Of a stretch of DNA of 56,575 nucleotides, positions 9,424 through 17,135 are shown piece after piece. The stretch lies in NCBI GenBank assembly GCA_018662325.1, contig JABJGM010000001.1:1-56575 (forward strand), given 5' to 3'. The DNA is from a bacterium. GTDB lineage: Bacteria > Patescibacteriota > Gracilibacteria > UBA1369 > GCA-2718715. Position 1 is the first letter of the stretch. Every line of letters starts with the position of its first letter. The notes beneath the pieces were generated by a model. The model saw only the letters and a list, made by a program, of their open reading frames with translations. It had not been told where the DNA came from and did not search any database. A program made the translations under genes and the position numbers.

Positions 9424-9496
9424 TATCAAAGGAAAAAAAACAAAAAAATTACCCCTGTCATAAATTAGTAATGAGATGGAAGGATAAATTTCAAAC

Positions 9497-9521
9497 AAAA
9501 AAAACCTGATAAAAGGTTTTT
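9497..9521 (-). terminator. Intrinsic terminator after tRNA-Asn
   Basis: A stem of AAAACCT against AGGTTTT, with a 6-nt loop, is followed on the minus strand by eight T residues. It begins a few bases after the CCA end of the tRNA gene. Confidence 0.75.
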
Positions 9522-9524
9522 GAG

Positions 9525-9599
9525 TGGCTCCCGGGGTCGGACTCGAACCGACGACCAATTGGTTAACAGCCAACTGCTCTACCACTGAGCTACCCGGGA
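9525..9599 (-). tRNA. tRNA-Asn (GTT)
   Basis: The gene is 75 nt including an encoded CCA. The acceptor stem pairs TCCCGGG with CCCGGGA without mismatch, the D arm reads GCTCAGTGGTAGAGC, the anticodon loop CTGTTAA carries GTT, and the T arm is GTCGGTTCGAGTCCGAC. It stands alone between the typA promoter region and the methyltransferase gene, with its own terminator. Confidence 0.97.
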
Positions 9600-9665
9600 A
9601 TCTGTATGTAGATTTATTTTACCGAAACAAAAACTAAAATCAAGTCTATTTTTAAATTTTAAAAA

Positions 9666-10763
9666 TTAAACTTTGACAATCTTTACAACCTGTCTTAAAA
9701 CACGTTGGTCATCTCTAGAATATAAATATGACATATGTTTAGGGTGCAATTTAACTTGCTTAAAACCAATATCCTTAAGATTATTATAAAGAGTATCCAT
9801 GAAAACTAATCTCTTTTCAGTTTTATAAACAGGAAAAGTCATAACAATAGGAAATCCAGACTCTATCTTACCAGACAGATTTTCTAAAAAGTCTAAATAA
9901 AAATCAGCTAAATTATCAGATTCACGTACTAGATCGATTAATTCTTCATTACCAGCTTTTGGCTTACCTAAAAAACCTTCAGAACAAATACTACTAATAC
10001 CTTTTAAATCTTCACTTGAAATCTTTAAAGCATCTTTTTGAAAAACTGAATTTGAATCATAATCAACATCAAATTTATTAGATATATATTCTAAATTCTC
10101 TAAAGAACCAGGAATATTATCTTCACTAATATCAGAACCTTTGAAACTCAAGCCATTTTTAAGAGCAAGCATTAAAGTCGTACCAGTACCACAAAATGGA
10201 TCATAAACTGATTTAACATCCTTACCCAGTAAATTTAGCATAAATAAAGCAAGCTTAGGAGGCATCATTCCTTGACGCTGTTTACGGTAAGGTTTTTTAT
10301 AATCAAACATCTCTAACTGAGAAACATTATCGGCATCGATTAGTTCACAAAAATAAAATTTTCTATCAAACCTCATTAACGCTAATACAGCAACTTTTTG
10401 TTTGAAAAAACCTCTTTTAGAAAGAAGGAAAGTATTAACATCAGCATCAAAATGAAATTTAACAGATTTTTTTACGTCATACAATTGCGTAAGAATTTCC
10501 TTTTTTGATAACAAATTAGAGTTAATAAAGTATTTTTTAAAAGGATTATTTTTTATAAAGTTAACAAGTTCCGATTTGAAATCAGAATTATCAAGCTTTT
10601 TAATCACTTTATAAATACATCTAACAGATGCTGGCTTAGGTTGAACTAAAGTTTCAGATGAAAGCAATTTAAAATCCTCTTGATATACAAGATCAGTAAA
10701 ACCAAGGTTATAGGTTTCAATATCAAACTGCTTAGTGTCTCCACATGCGTCGTAAAAATACAT
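9666..10763 (-). CDS. Trm11-like SAM-dependent RNA guanine methyltransferase
   Basis: The 365-residue protein has an N-terminal region of about 180 residues that fits the THUMP-type RNA-binding part of Trm11-like proteins, then a Rossmann methyltransferase. The SAM motif is DPFCGTGTTLMLAL, followed by GSDIS, which would hold the acidic ribose-binding residue. Motif IV, normally (D/N)PPY, is not obvious; the equivalent region reads SEGFLGKP, so the catalytic residues may differ. The C-terminus SRDDQRVLRQVV is typical of this group. The expected target is a tRNA guanosine such as G10, by family only. I chose the second ATG (MYFYDACGD) because the first adds an unrelated tail. Confidence 0.75.
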   Translation of the reverse strand: MYFYDACGDTKQFDIETYNLGFTDLVYQEDFKLLSSETLVQPKPASVRCIYKVIKKLDNSDFKSELVNFIKNNPFKKYFINSNLLSKKEILTQLYDVKKSVKFHFDADVNTFLLSKRGFFKQKVAVLALMRFDRKFYFCELIDADNVSQLEMFDYKKPYRKQRQGMMPPKLALFMLNLLGKDVKSVYDPFCGTGTTLMLALKNGLSFKGSDISEDNIPGSLENLEYISNKFDVDYDSNSVFQKDALKISSEDLKGISSICSEGFLGKPKAGNEELIDLVRESDNLADFYLDFLENLSGKIESGFPIVMTFPVYKTEKRLVFMDTLYNNLKDIGFKQVKLHPKHMSYLYSRDDQRVLRQVVKIVKV

Positions 10764-10841
10764 AAAATTTATTAAGTTAATTGAATTATAAAACAAAAAT
10801 CTTTTTTTGTGAAATAAAAACTTAAAAAATTCTCAAATTCC

Positions 10842-10870
10842 TTGCGAGAGAAAAATTTTGAAGCTATAGT
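10842..10870 (+). promoter_or_regulatory. ssb promoter
   Basis: TTGCGA (10842-10847), a 17-bp spacer and TATAGT (10865-10870) lie 25 bp ahead of the ssb ATG, giving a leader of roughly 19 nt. Confidence 0.6.
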
Positions 10871-10895
10871 CAAGTAAATCTATAACAAAAAAAAG

Positions 10896-11330
10896 ATGTC
10901 TAACTCAGTAAACAAAGTAATCTTAATTGGAAATCTTACAAAAGATCCAGAACTAAGACAAACTCCATCAGGAACATCTGTTTGTTCATACACAATAGCT
11001 ACAAATCATAGCTGGAAAGATGCAAACGGAACCAAACAAGAAAAACCAGAATATCACAATATTGTAGCCTGGGGAAAACTTGCAGAAATCTGCGGTAACT
11101 ACTTAGAAAAAGGTAAAAAAGTTTACCTAGAAGGAAGACTTCAAACTAGAGACTGGGAAGGTGAAGACGGCATTAAAAGATACAGAACTGAAATTATATC
11201 AGAAAACATGGTAATGCTAAATTCAAGAGGAGAACAAACACAAAAAAATGATTACTCTAGTCAACAAAGCAATCCAACGCCAGCACTTCAAGAATCTGAA
11301 GACATATCAATAGACGATCTTCCTTTTTAG
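10896..11330 (+). CDS. ssb: Single-stranded DNA-binding protein
   Basis: The 144-residue protein has an N-terminal OB fold (residues 1-110) starting NKVILIGNLTKDPELR, with the aromatic ssDNA-contacting positions in YHNIVAWGK. A low-complexity Gln/Asn/Ser linker leads to the acidic tail DISIDDLPF, the interaction tip that recruits repair and replication proteins. It is monocistronic, with its own promoter and a terminator that overlaps the stop codon. Confidence 0.97.
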   Translation: MSNSVNKVILIGNLTKDPELRQTPSGTSVCSYTIATNHSWKDANGTKQEKPEYHNIVAWGKLAEICGNYLEKGKKVYLEGRLQTRDWEGEDGIKRYRTEIISENMVMLNSRGEQTQKNDYSSQQSNPTPALQESEDISIDDLPF

Positions 11331-11342
11331 GGAGATCTTTTT
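11316..11342 (+). terminator. ssb intrinsic terminator containing the stop codon
   Basis: GATCTTCC (11316-11323) pairs with GGGAGATC (11330-11337) through one G-U pair, followed by five T residues. The TAG stop of ssb lies at the loop, so coding sequence and terminator share bases. Confidence 0.75.
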
Positions 11343-11368
11343 AAATCAGTGTTTTAAAAAAAATAAGC

Positions 11369-11513
11369 CTTTAAAGAGTAAAGACCAAAAAGCTACTAAG
11401 TAGATACTTGACCTACTAAAGGTGTAACTATGACCGACTGTACTTGAGAGTACCTCAGTAATAAAACCGGAGTAACCAAGCCTGAAGACAGCTTCAATCC
11501 TTACTCTTTAAAG
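11369..11513 (+). ncRNA. Candidate structured RNA of about 145 nt between ssb and gmk
   Basis: Two perfectly complementary 13-nt arms (11369-11381 and 11501-11513, sequence CTTTAAAGAGTAA and its complement) enclose about 119 nt. That interior can itself fold: a hairpin GTACT-TGAG-AGTAC nested in ACTG/CAGT and GGT..ACT/AGT.ACC, plus CTAC-TAA-GTAG. There is no ORF. I compared it by eye with 5S, SRP, RNase P, tmRNA, 6S and the common riboswitches and saw no match. It could be an independent small RNA or a leader for gmk. The strand is assumed from the neighbouring genes. Confidence 0.5.
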
Positions 11514-11579
11514 ACCTATTTAATTTCAAAGAACTTAAACTCATTATAATCCAAAATATCCTTTTCGTCAAATAATTTT

Positions 11580-12149
11580 ATGAAAAAAAACAAACTTTTT
11601 GCAATAATCGGGCCCTCTGGGGCCGGTAAAGGCACTGTAATAAAGGAAATAAAGAAAATATTCCCTCAAATAAAATACCCTATCTCATATACAACACGAG
11701 AGAAAAGAGAAGGTGAAAAAGAGGGAGAAGTGTATTACTTTATCAGTCAAGAAAAATTCGAGGAAATGATTCAAAACCAAGAATTTTTAGAATATCAAAG
11801 AATACACAAAAATGCATACTACGGATCAAGCAAAAAACAAATAATTAATAAATTAGAAAAACACAATTTGTTGAGAGAATTCGATATACAAGGAGTTAAA
11901 GCAATAGAAAAGATAATACCAAAAGAAAACCTAGTGAAAATATTTATTACAGTTTCTGATTGGGAAACTCTAGAGAGAAGAATTCTAAAAAGAAGTAGCA
12001 TTAGTAAAGAAGAACTCTTAAAAAGAGAAGAAAGTTACAATAAAGAAATCAAATTCTTAAAATATTGTGATCATGTAATAGAAAGCAAAGACAATATGCA
12101 AAAAGAGCTCATTGAAGATTTTAGTCAAATAATAAAAAAATATATTTAA
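11580..12149 (+). CDS. gmk: Guanylate kinase
   Basis: Phosphorylates GMP to GDP with ATP. The 189-residue protein carries the P-loop GPSGAGKGT (residues 11-19) and the GMP-binding segment SYTTREKREGEKEG followed by YYFIS, all as in the family. A TATAAT at 11545-11550 lies 30 bp upstream, with no clear -35. It starts a run of small plus-strand genes (membrane protein, secG, binding protein, rplI, ruvX) with very short gaps. Confidence 0.95.
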   Translation: MKKNKLFAIIGPSGAGKGTVIKEIKKIFPQIKYPISYTTREKREGEKEGEVYYFISQEKFEEMIQNQEFLEYQRIHKNAYYGSSKKQIINKLEKHNLLREFDIQGVKAIEKIIPKENLVKIFITVSDWETLERRILKRSSISKEELLKREESYNKEIKFLKYCDHVIESKDNMQKELIEDFSQIIKKYI

Positions 12150-12183
12150 TGCAAATTAAAAGAAAATATGATTAAATAGATAT

Positions 12184-12549
12184 ATGATTCAAAAAATATT
12201 AATTAGCATCGCATTAAATTCGATAGTATTAAAGTTAACTACAATAATACTACCAAACACAGTGAATGTAAACGGAGGAGTAGCAACATTCATTTACTTT
12301 GGAATAGCTTTTGGTATATTAAACACAATTCTTAAGCCTATCTTAAATATTATCACATTACCTTTAAGATTTCTAACGCTAGGAGCATCAGTAATACTAG
12401 TAAATACAGTAATATTGTATGCAACTAATATTGGGCTTGAAATTTTATTTAAAAATCAATATTCTTTATCTATAGAAGGAACAAGTAACTATTTATTAGC
12501 TGGGCTAATTATAGGTACAATAAACTGGATAAAAAATTTAATAAAATAA
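12184..12549 (+). CDS. Phage holin family 4-type small membrane protein
   Basis: The 121 residues carry about four hydrophobic segments and the signature region ILKPILNIITLPLRFLTLG of the YvlD/'4 TMS phage holin, superfamily IV' family. Despite the name this family is widespread on bacterial chromosomes and its function is unknown. Nothing phage-like surrounds it. It lies 34 bp after gmk and 4 bp before secG, so it is likely part of that transcript. Confidence 0.8.
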   Translation: MIQKILISIALNSIVLKLTTIILPNTVNVNGGVATFIYFGIAFGILNTILKPILNIITLPLRFLTLGASVILVNTVILYATNIGLEILFKNQYSLSIEGTSNYLLAGLIIGTINWIKNLIK

Positions 12550-12553
12550 ACAA

Positions 12554-12769
12554 ATGGAACAGACATTGAAAATAGCACATTTAATTATTACGGGACTTTT
12601 AGTTCTAAGTATATTGTCACAAAGCAAAGGAACTGGTCTATCAGCTACATTTGGTGGAACAGGTGAATTCTACGCAACTAAAAGAGGAGCAGAAAAAGTA
12701 CTTTATTACTCAACTATTGTATTAGCAGTATTATTTGTACTTTTATCATTAAGTTATATTTACGTTTAG
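12554..12769 (+). CDS. secG: Preprotein translocase subunit SecG
   Basis: The 71-residue protein has two membrane helices flanking a loop with the family signature, here LSQSKGTGLSATFGG. It associates with SecYE in the inner membrane. The stop codon is immediately followed by the ATG of the binding-protein gene with no gap. Confidence 0.9.
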   Translation: MEQTLKIAHLIITGLLVLSILSQSKGTGLSATFGGTGEFYATKRGAEKVLYYSTIVLAVLFVLLSLSYIYV

Positions 12770-14359
12770 ATGAACTACAAACGAGTAATAAAGAATTATT
12801 CAAAAAAAGAAAAAAAACTATCAAGATACCTTGTAACAAGCTTGATAGTTCTTTTCTTTTTTCAATTCATAAATGGACAAATCAATAATTACACTGAAAA
12901 CAGGAGAAAAAATATGTATACGGAATTTATCCCTGAAAAATTCAGTGGAATAAATCCATTTTACGTTAACTATAGTAAAAGTAATGCAGACATATCAAAG
13001 TTATTATATAGAGGACTTATAAAAATAAATCCTGAGAGCAAAGAATACGAGAATGATTTGGCTACATTTATTGTAAATGAAGACTCTACTGAATTTAAAT
13101 TCGTAATAAACAGTGATGAATATTGGTCAAACGGAGAATTAATAACAAATAAAGATGTTATTACAACTTATAATGAAATAATAAAATCAAATAATTTTAA
13201 TAATCAAATACTCAAAAGTAATTTTGAGGGAGTTAAAATATATGAAAACACAAATAAGGAAATAATATTCAAGCTTGAAAGCCCAAATAACTTCTTTCTA
13301 GCCAATCTAACGCTAGCAATAGTTCCAGAAAAAACAAAAGAAAGCTTTTTAAAACAAAACTTCTTTATCAAGGAAGAAAATTGTAAGGAATGTATTTTTA
13401 GTGGATATTTTGATTTAGAAAAATCTATCAAACAAGATAATTTTCAAGAAGTAATCTTAAGCACAAAAAGTCTAGATATTAAGAATGTAAGATTTATAAT
13501 ATCAAATGAAAATCCAGAGATAAATACACAAGCAAACAGTAATTTTTATTCAAATAACGTAGAAAATTTCTACTTACTTCCAAAATACACTGCCTTGTTT
13601 ATAAATCAGGAAAACGAATTTCTAAAAAATATAAATCTAAGAAGAGCTATAAACGACTCTATCAAAAAAGAAGATCTAGGCAACAAAATCTACAATAAAA
13701 TAATGATAGACAGTCCATATTTTCAATATGAAGAAGTAAAAACTAAGATTAATGATAAGACTGTTGATGAGATCAAAGAATCATTAATCCAAAAAGGATT
13801 CGAATACAAAGAAAATATACTTTTTTATAATAAAAAACCCGTAAGAATAGGTTTAATAATACAAAATTTCGAAATTAACAAAGAAAGAAACGAAGAAAAT
13901 CAAATAATTAAAAACTACCTAGAAGAAAAACTACAAGAGATTGGAATACAAATTGTAAGTTACAAATATGACAAAGAAACATTCCAAGACCTCTTACTTG
14001 GAAAGAACTATGACCTTGCATTATTTGGACACGATTTAGGGAATAATTTAGACTCATATGGATTCTGGCATTCAAGCCAAACAACTCCTGGAAGCTTGAA
14101 TATTTCTAATTATAAAAATGCACTTAGCGATAGACTACTAGAAAAACTACGTAAGAATTCTTCAAGTAAAAATCAAATAAAACTTGTAAAAGATTTAAAC
14201 AAAGAACTAAAAACAAATATTCCAGCAATTTTTTTATTCACTGAAAAACAAGGATTTCAGGTTGACAATAAAATAAAAAACCGTAAAATCTTAGAGAGTT
14301 ATTATAAATCATCGGATAGATTTTTCGATATAAATTTATGGACAATTAACAATTATTAA
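12770..14359 (+). CDS. Peptide-type ABC transporter substrate-binding protein (family 5), membrane-anchored
   Basis: The 529-residue protein has one N-terminal hydrophobic segment (about residues 23-38) without a lipobox, so it is probably an anchored extracytoplasmic protein rather than a lipoprotein. The body matches the OppA/DppA fold: SKLLYRGLIKINPESKEY near residue 75, the segment EYWSNGELITNKDVITTYN, and a C-terminal FGHDLGNNLDSYGFWHSSQ. No permease or ATPase genes lie nearby, so its transporter is encoded elsewhere or it works as a scavenging or chaperone-like binder. It abuts secG and rplI. Confidence 0.85.
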   Translation: MNYKRVIKNYSKKEKKLSRYLVTSLIVLFFFQFINGQINNYTENRRKNMYTEFIPEKFSGINPFYVNYSKSNADISKLLYRGLIKINPESKEYENDLATFIVNEDSTEFKFVINSDEYWSNGELITNKDVITTYNEIIKSNNFNNQILKSNFEGVKIYENTNKEIIFKLESPNNFFLANLTLAIVPEKTKESFLKQNFFIKEENCKECIFSGYFDLEKSIKQDNFQEVILSTKSLDIKNVRFIISNENPEINTQANSNFYSNNVENFYLLPKYTALFINQENEFLKNINLRRAINDSIKKEDLGNKIYNKIMIDSPYFQYEEVKTKINDKTVDEIKESLIQKGFEYKENILFYNKKPVRIGLIIQNFEINKERNEENQIIKNYLEEKLQEIGIQIVSYKYDKETFQDLLLGKNYDLALFGHDLGNNLDSYGFWHSSQTTPGSLNISNYKNALSDRLLEKLRKNSSSKNQIKLVKDLNKELKTNIPAIFLFTEKQGFQVDNKIKNRKILESYYKSSDRFFDINLWTINNY

Positions 14360-14360
14360 A

Positions 14361-14813
14361 ATGAAAGTAATCTTGATGCAAGATGTCCCAAAATTAGGGA
14401 TTAAATACCAAATGATTAGCGTAAAACCTGGATTCTTTAGAAATTTCTTATTACCAAGAGGATTCGCTCAAGTAGCGACAAAAAAACTTCTTGAAAAAGG
14501 AAGAGAAATTGAAGCAATGCTAACAAAGAAAAGAGATGAAGAGAAAGCTAATGCAGTTTCAATCTTCAACATTATCAACGCTAAAAGCCTTAAAGTTTCT
14601 ATGAAACTAAATAGCAAAGGTAAACTATATTCTAAAGTTTCAAAAGAAATAGTTATCGACCAATTAAAAGCACAACATGATCAAAATGTTGCTCCTGATA
14701 AACTTAAATTCAATCAAAATATTAAAGAAACTGGAAGTTTTGATTTAATTATAAACCTAGGACACGATCAAGTTGCACAAATGAAAATAAACGTAGAAGG
14801 TATTGAAGAATAA
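14361..14813 (+). CDS. rplI: 50S ribosomal protein L9
   Basis: The 150-residue protein has an N-terminal rRNA-binding domain (MKVILMQDVPKLGIKYQ, then VKPGFFRNFLLPRGFAQ), a long central helix and a C-terminal globular domain, as usual for L9. It starts 1 nt after the preceding gene. L9 is missing from some CPR lineages, so its presence here narrows the lineage a little. Confidence 0.96.
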   Translation: MKVILMQDVPKLGIKYQMISVKPGFFRNFLLPRGFAQVATKKLLEKGREIEAMLTKKRDEEKANAVSIFNIINAKSLKVSMKLNSKGKLYSKVSKEIVIDQLKAQHDQNVAPDKLKFNQNIKETGSFDLIINLGHDQVAQMKINVEGIEE

Positions 14814-15228
14814 AATACTTGCTCTAGATATTGGTTCCAAGAATACAGGAATTGCTATAAGCGATAGAACTCAATCTATCGCTTTTTCATATACAACAGT
14901 AAAAACACTGGAACTTAAAAATCAATTAGAGTTAATAATAGAAAAAGAAAAAATTCAAAAAATAGTTATTGGGAAAAACTTATACCAGTCAAAAAACTTT
15001 CAAGTTGAAGACTATGTAATCAAATACATACCTCATAATATTGAATATACCTACTACAATGAAGACTTTTCAACTGAAAAAGCTAAGCAAATTGCAAAGT
15101 TAAAAGGTTTAACAGATAAAGAATTTAAAGAAAAAAAGGATGAGATTGCTGCAACAGTAATCCTTCAGGAATATATAGATGAAATGGTAGCAAGAGAGGG
15201 AATTGAACCCTCGACCTCGGGCTTATGA
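14803..15228 (+). CDS. ruvX: Putative pre-16S rRNA nuclease / Holliday junction resolvase RuvX (YqgF)
   Basis: RNase H-like fold protein with the catalytic first strand ALDIGSKNTGIAISD and the C-terminal DEIAATVILQEYID. The only start before the first strand is a TTG at 14803, which overlaps rplI by 11 nt and suggests coupled translation. The normal family C-terminus ends near ILQEYID. The last 14 residues (MVAREGIEPSTSGL) are translated from the antisense strand of the tRNA-Met gene, and the TGA stop falls opposite the tRNA anticodon loop. Confidence 0.88.
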   Translation: MKNKILALDIGSKNTGIAISDRTQSIAFSYTTVKTLELKNQLELIIEKEKIQKIVIGKNLYQSKNFQVEDYVIKYIPHNIEYTYYNEDFSTEKAKQIAKLKGLTDKEFKEKKDEIAATVILQEYIDEMVAREGIEPSTSGL

Positions 15229-15261
15229 GTCCCGCGCTCTAACCATCTGAGCTACCTTGCC
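15185..15261 (-). tRNA. tRNA-Met (CAT)
   Basis: The gene is 77 nt with an encoded CCA. Acceptor GGCAAGG pairs with TCTTGCT using G-U at both ends; the D arm is GCTCAGATGGTTAGAGC, the anticodon loop ACTCATAA carries CAT, and the T arm is GAGGGTTCAATTCCCTC. The body resembles elongator tRNA-Met, but a tRNA-Ile with a lysidine-modified CAT anticodon cannot be excluded. It overlaps the 3' end of ruvX on the opposite strand by 44 nt. Confidence 0.95.
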
Positions 15262-15311
15262 ACTTTTGTATGATAATTCTATGAAATTTAAAGAAAAAAA
15301 ACAAGTCAAAA

Positions 15312-16706
15312 TTAAGATTTTTTCTTAATTTCATATCCTTTTTTAATATCCTTAATATCAAAACCGAGTTCTAAAATTTTATCTCGTAAAGAATCTGCTA
15401 GAACATAATCCTTATTGATTTTTGCATTCAGTCTTTGATCAGCAAGATCAGTGACATGATCTGGAATATCTGATTTTTCAATTATTAAAAAACCAAGAAT
15501 AGCATTTAGCTCTTTAAACTTACTAATAACAACCTCAATATTAGAACTAGAGAGCTTTTCTTGATCAAGTGCACTATTTACATAAGTAACAAAATTAAAC
15601 ACATAACCAAGAGCTCCTGAGATATCAAAGTCATTATCCATATGTTTAACAAATCCATCAAATAGATTTTGGATCTGTGCATCTAACTCAGAATCATCAT
15701 TATTATCAAAACCATCTGAAGCAATAAGTCTATCGATACAATTTTGAAGTCTGGATAATGAGTTTTTTGCATTATCAATAGTCTCATCATTTAAGTCACT
15801 AGGAGAACGATAATGAGTAGAAATTAAAAAATATCTAACAACCATAGGTGAAAACTTTTTAATGGCTTCCGATAAAGTAATAAAGTTACCAAGTGACTTA
15901 CTCATTTTTTCACCAGATATATTTAAAAGTCCATTATGCATCCAAATATTTACAAATTTAAAATCAAAACAAGCTTCACTTTGAGCAATTTCACATTCAT
16001 GATGTGGAAAAGTTAAATCTTGCCCACCGGCATGAATATCAATAGTATCTGTAAATTCACTATATATCATAGCCGAACACTCCATATGCCATCCAGGTCG
16101 TCCATCTGGAATTTGTTTTAAAGGATCACGCCATCCAGGTTCTCCATCTTTATGAAATTTCCAAATAACAAAATCCTTAGGATTGATTTTTTCTTGATTA
16201 ACATCAATTCTAGAACCATCTTCTAACTCATTTAAGTTAACACCAGAAAGTTTTCCGTAATCAGGGAATTTATCGATATTAAAATAAATACCATCTGAAA
16301 GTTTATAAGCGTAACCTTTTTGCATTAAAATACGAGTCATACTAATAACTTGATCTACAAATTTTGTTGCGTATAAGGTCTTTGTAGGCTCATTAATATT
16401 TAATTTTTTTGTAGAATTATTTAAAAGAGTTATTACTTCACTAGCTAATTCTTTAATTGTAATTTCTCGCTCGTTAGCAATATTAATCATTTTATCATCA
16501 ATATCAGTAACATTGGTAACAAAATTAACTTCGTAACCTTTAAATTCAAGATATCTTCTTATCAAATCATATCTAACAACAGGAACTGCATTCCCAATAT
16601 GTGGTTCTTTATAGGGAGTGGGTCCACAAACATACATGGAAACTTTACCTTCAATCACAGGAACTAAATCCTGAACCTGTCTTGTATAAGAATTAAAAAT
16701 TTTCAT
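15312..16706 (-). CDS. cysS: Cysteinyl-tRNA synthetase
   Basis: Class I synthetase of 464 residues. It shows the zinc-site MYVCGPT (Cys27), a HIGN variant of the HIGH box (36-39), the MECSAM segment (Cys210), the FPHHECE zinc-ligand region (about 233-239) and KMSKS (267-271). The C-terminal part is the usual helical anticodon-binding domain. It is the second gene of a minus-strand pair with the FtsB-like protein 9 bp upstream. Confidence 0.97.
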   Translation of the reverse strand: MKIFNSYTRQVQDLVPVIEGKVSMYVCGPTPYKEPHIGNAVPVVRYDLIRRYLEFKGYEVNFVTNVTDIDDKMINIANEREITIKELASEVITLLNNSTKKLNINEPTKTLYATKFVDQVISMTRILMQKGYAYKLSDGIYFNIDKFPDYGKLSGVNLNELEDGSRIDVNQEKINPKDFVIWKFHKDGEPGWRDPLKQIPDGRPGWHMECSAMIYSEFTDTIDIHAGGQDLTFPHHECEIAQSEACFDFKFVNIWMHNGLLNISGEKMSKSLGNFITLSEAIKKFSPMVVRYFLISTHYRSPSDLNDETIDNAKNSLSRLQNCIDRLIASDGFDNNDDSELDAQIQNLFDGFVKHMDNDFDISGALGYVFNFVTYVNSALDQEKLSSSNIEVVISKFKELNAILGFLIIEKSDIPDHVTDLADQRLNAKINKDYVLADSLRDKILELGFDIKDIKKGYEIKKKS

Positions 16707-16715
16707 GTTTTTTTG

Positions 16716-17105
16716 TTAAGAGAATAAATAATACCACCACTTCTTGTGGTTTGGCAATGCGTTAATACGTTTTATCTCACTATTTTTCAATGAATTCTTA
16801 TAACGCTGTGATTCACTTAATGAATCTTCAACTTGGATTACTAAGACTTTCTCTCCAGCATTAACTAGACCAAGGTTTTGTTTAGCAATCTTTTCTTGAT
16901 ATTCAGGAGAATTAAAATAAGAAAGATCGTTATTAAGTAAGACATTTTCTGCGGCGATTTTTTGATTACGAAGATCAAAATCATCAATATATCTTTGTAC
17001 TTTATAATTCTTAAACTCTGAAACAAGAAGGGTAAAAAGCAGATAAATAGCTAAACCAAGCTGAATAAGTAAAATATATTTGTTTTTTTCTGTTAAAAAC
17101 CTCAT
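16716..17105 (-). CDS. FtsB/DivIC-like septum formation initiator
   Basis: The 129 residues form a short cytoplasmic N-terminus, one membrane helix (about 10-28), a coiled coil (about 33-60) and the small globular tail with YQEKIAKQNLGLVNAGEKVLV typical of the FtsB/DivIC family. These proteins join FtsL and FtsQ in the divisome and act outside the membrane. It is divergent from murC across only 30 bp, which places a division gene and a peptidoglycan-precursor gene on a shared regulatory stretch. Confidence 0.85.
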   Translation of the reverse strand: MRFLTEKNKYILLIQLGLAIYLLFTLLVSEFKNYKVQRYIDDFDLRNQKIAAENVLLNNDLSYFNSPEYQEKIAKQNLGLVNAGEKVLVIQVEDSLSESQRYKNSLKNSEIKRINALPNHKKWWYYLFS

Positions 17106-17135
17106 AATATAAAAAATTTTTCTTAATTATAACAG

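Noticed and set aside
9379-9585. 68-residue minus-strand frame ending in VEQLAVNQLVVGSSPTPGA-like sequence
   Set aside because: It is a translation of the tRNA-Asn gene, a well-known annotation artefact.
12184-12549. Prophage holin
   Set aside because: The family name is misleading; no phage genes are near and the protein sits in a housekeeping gene run.
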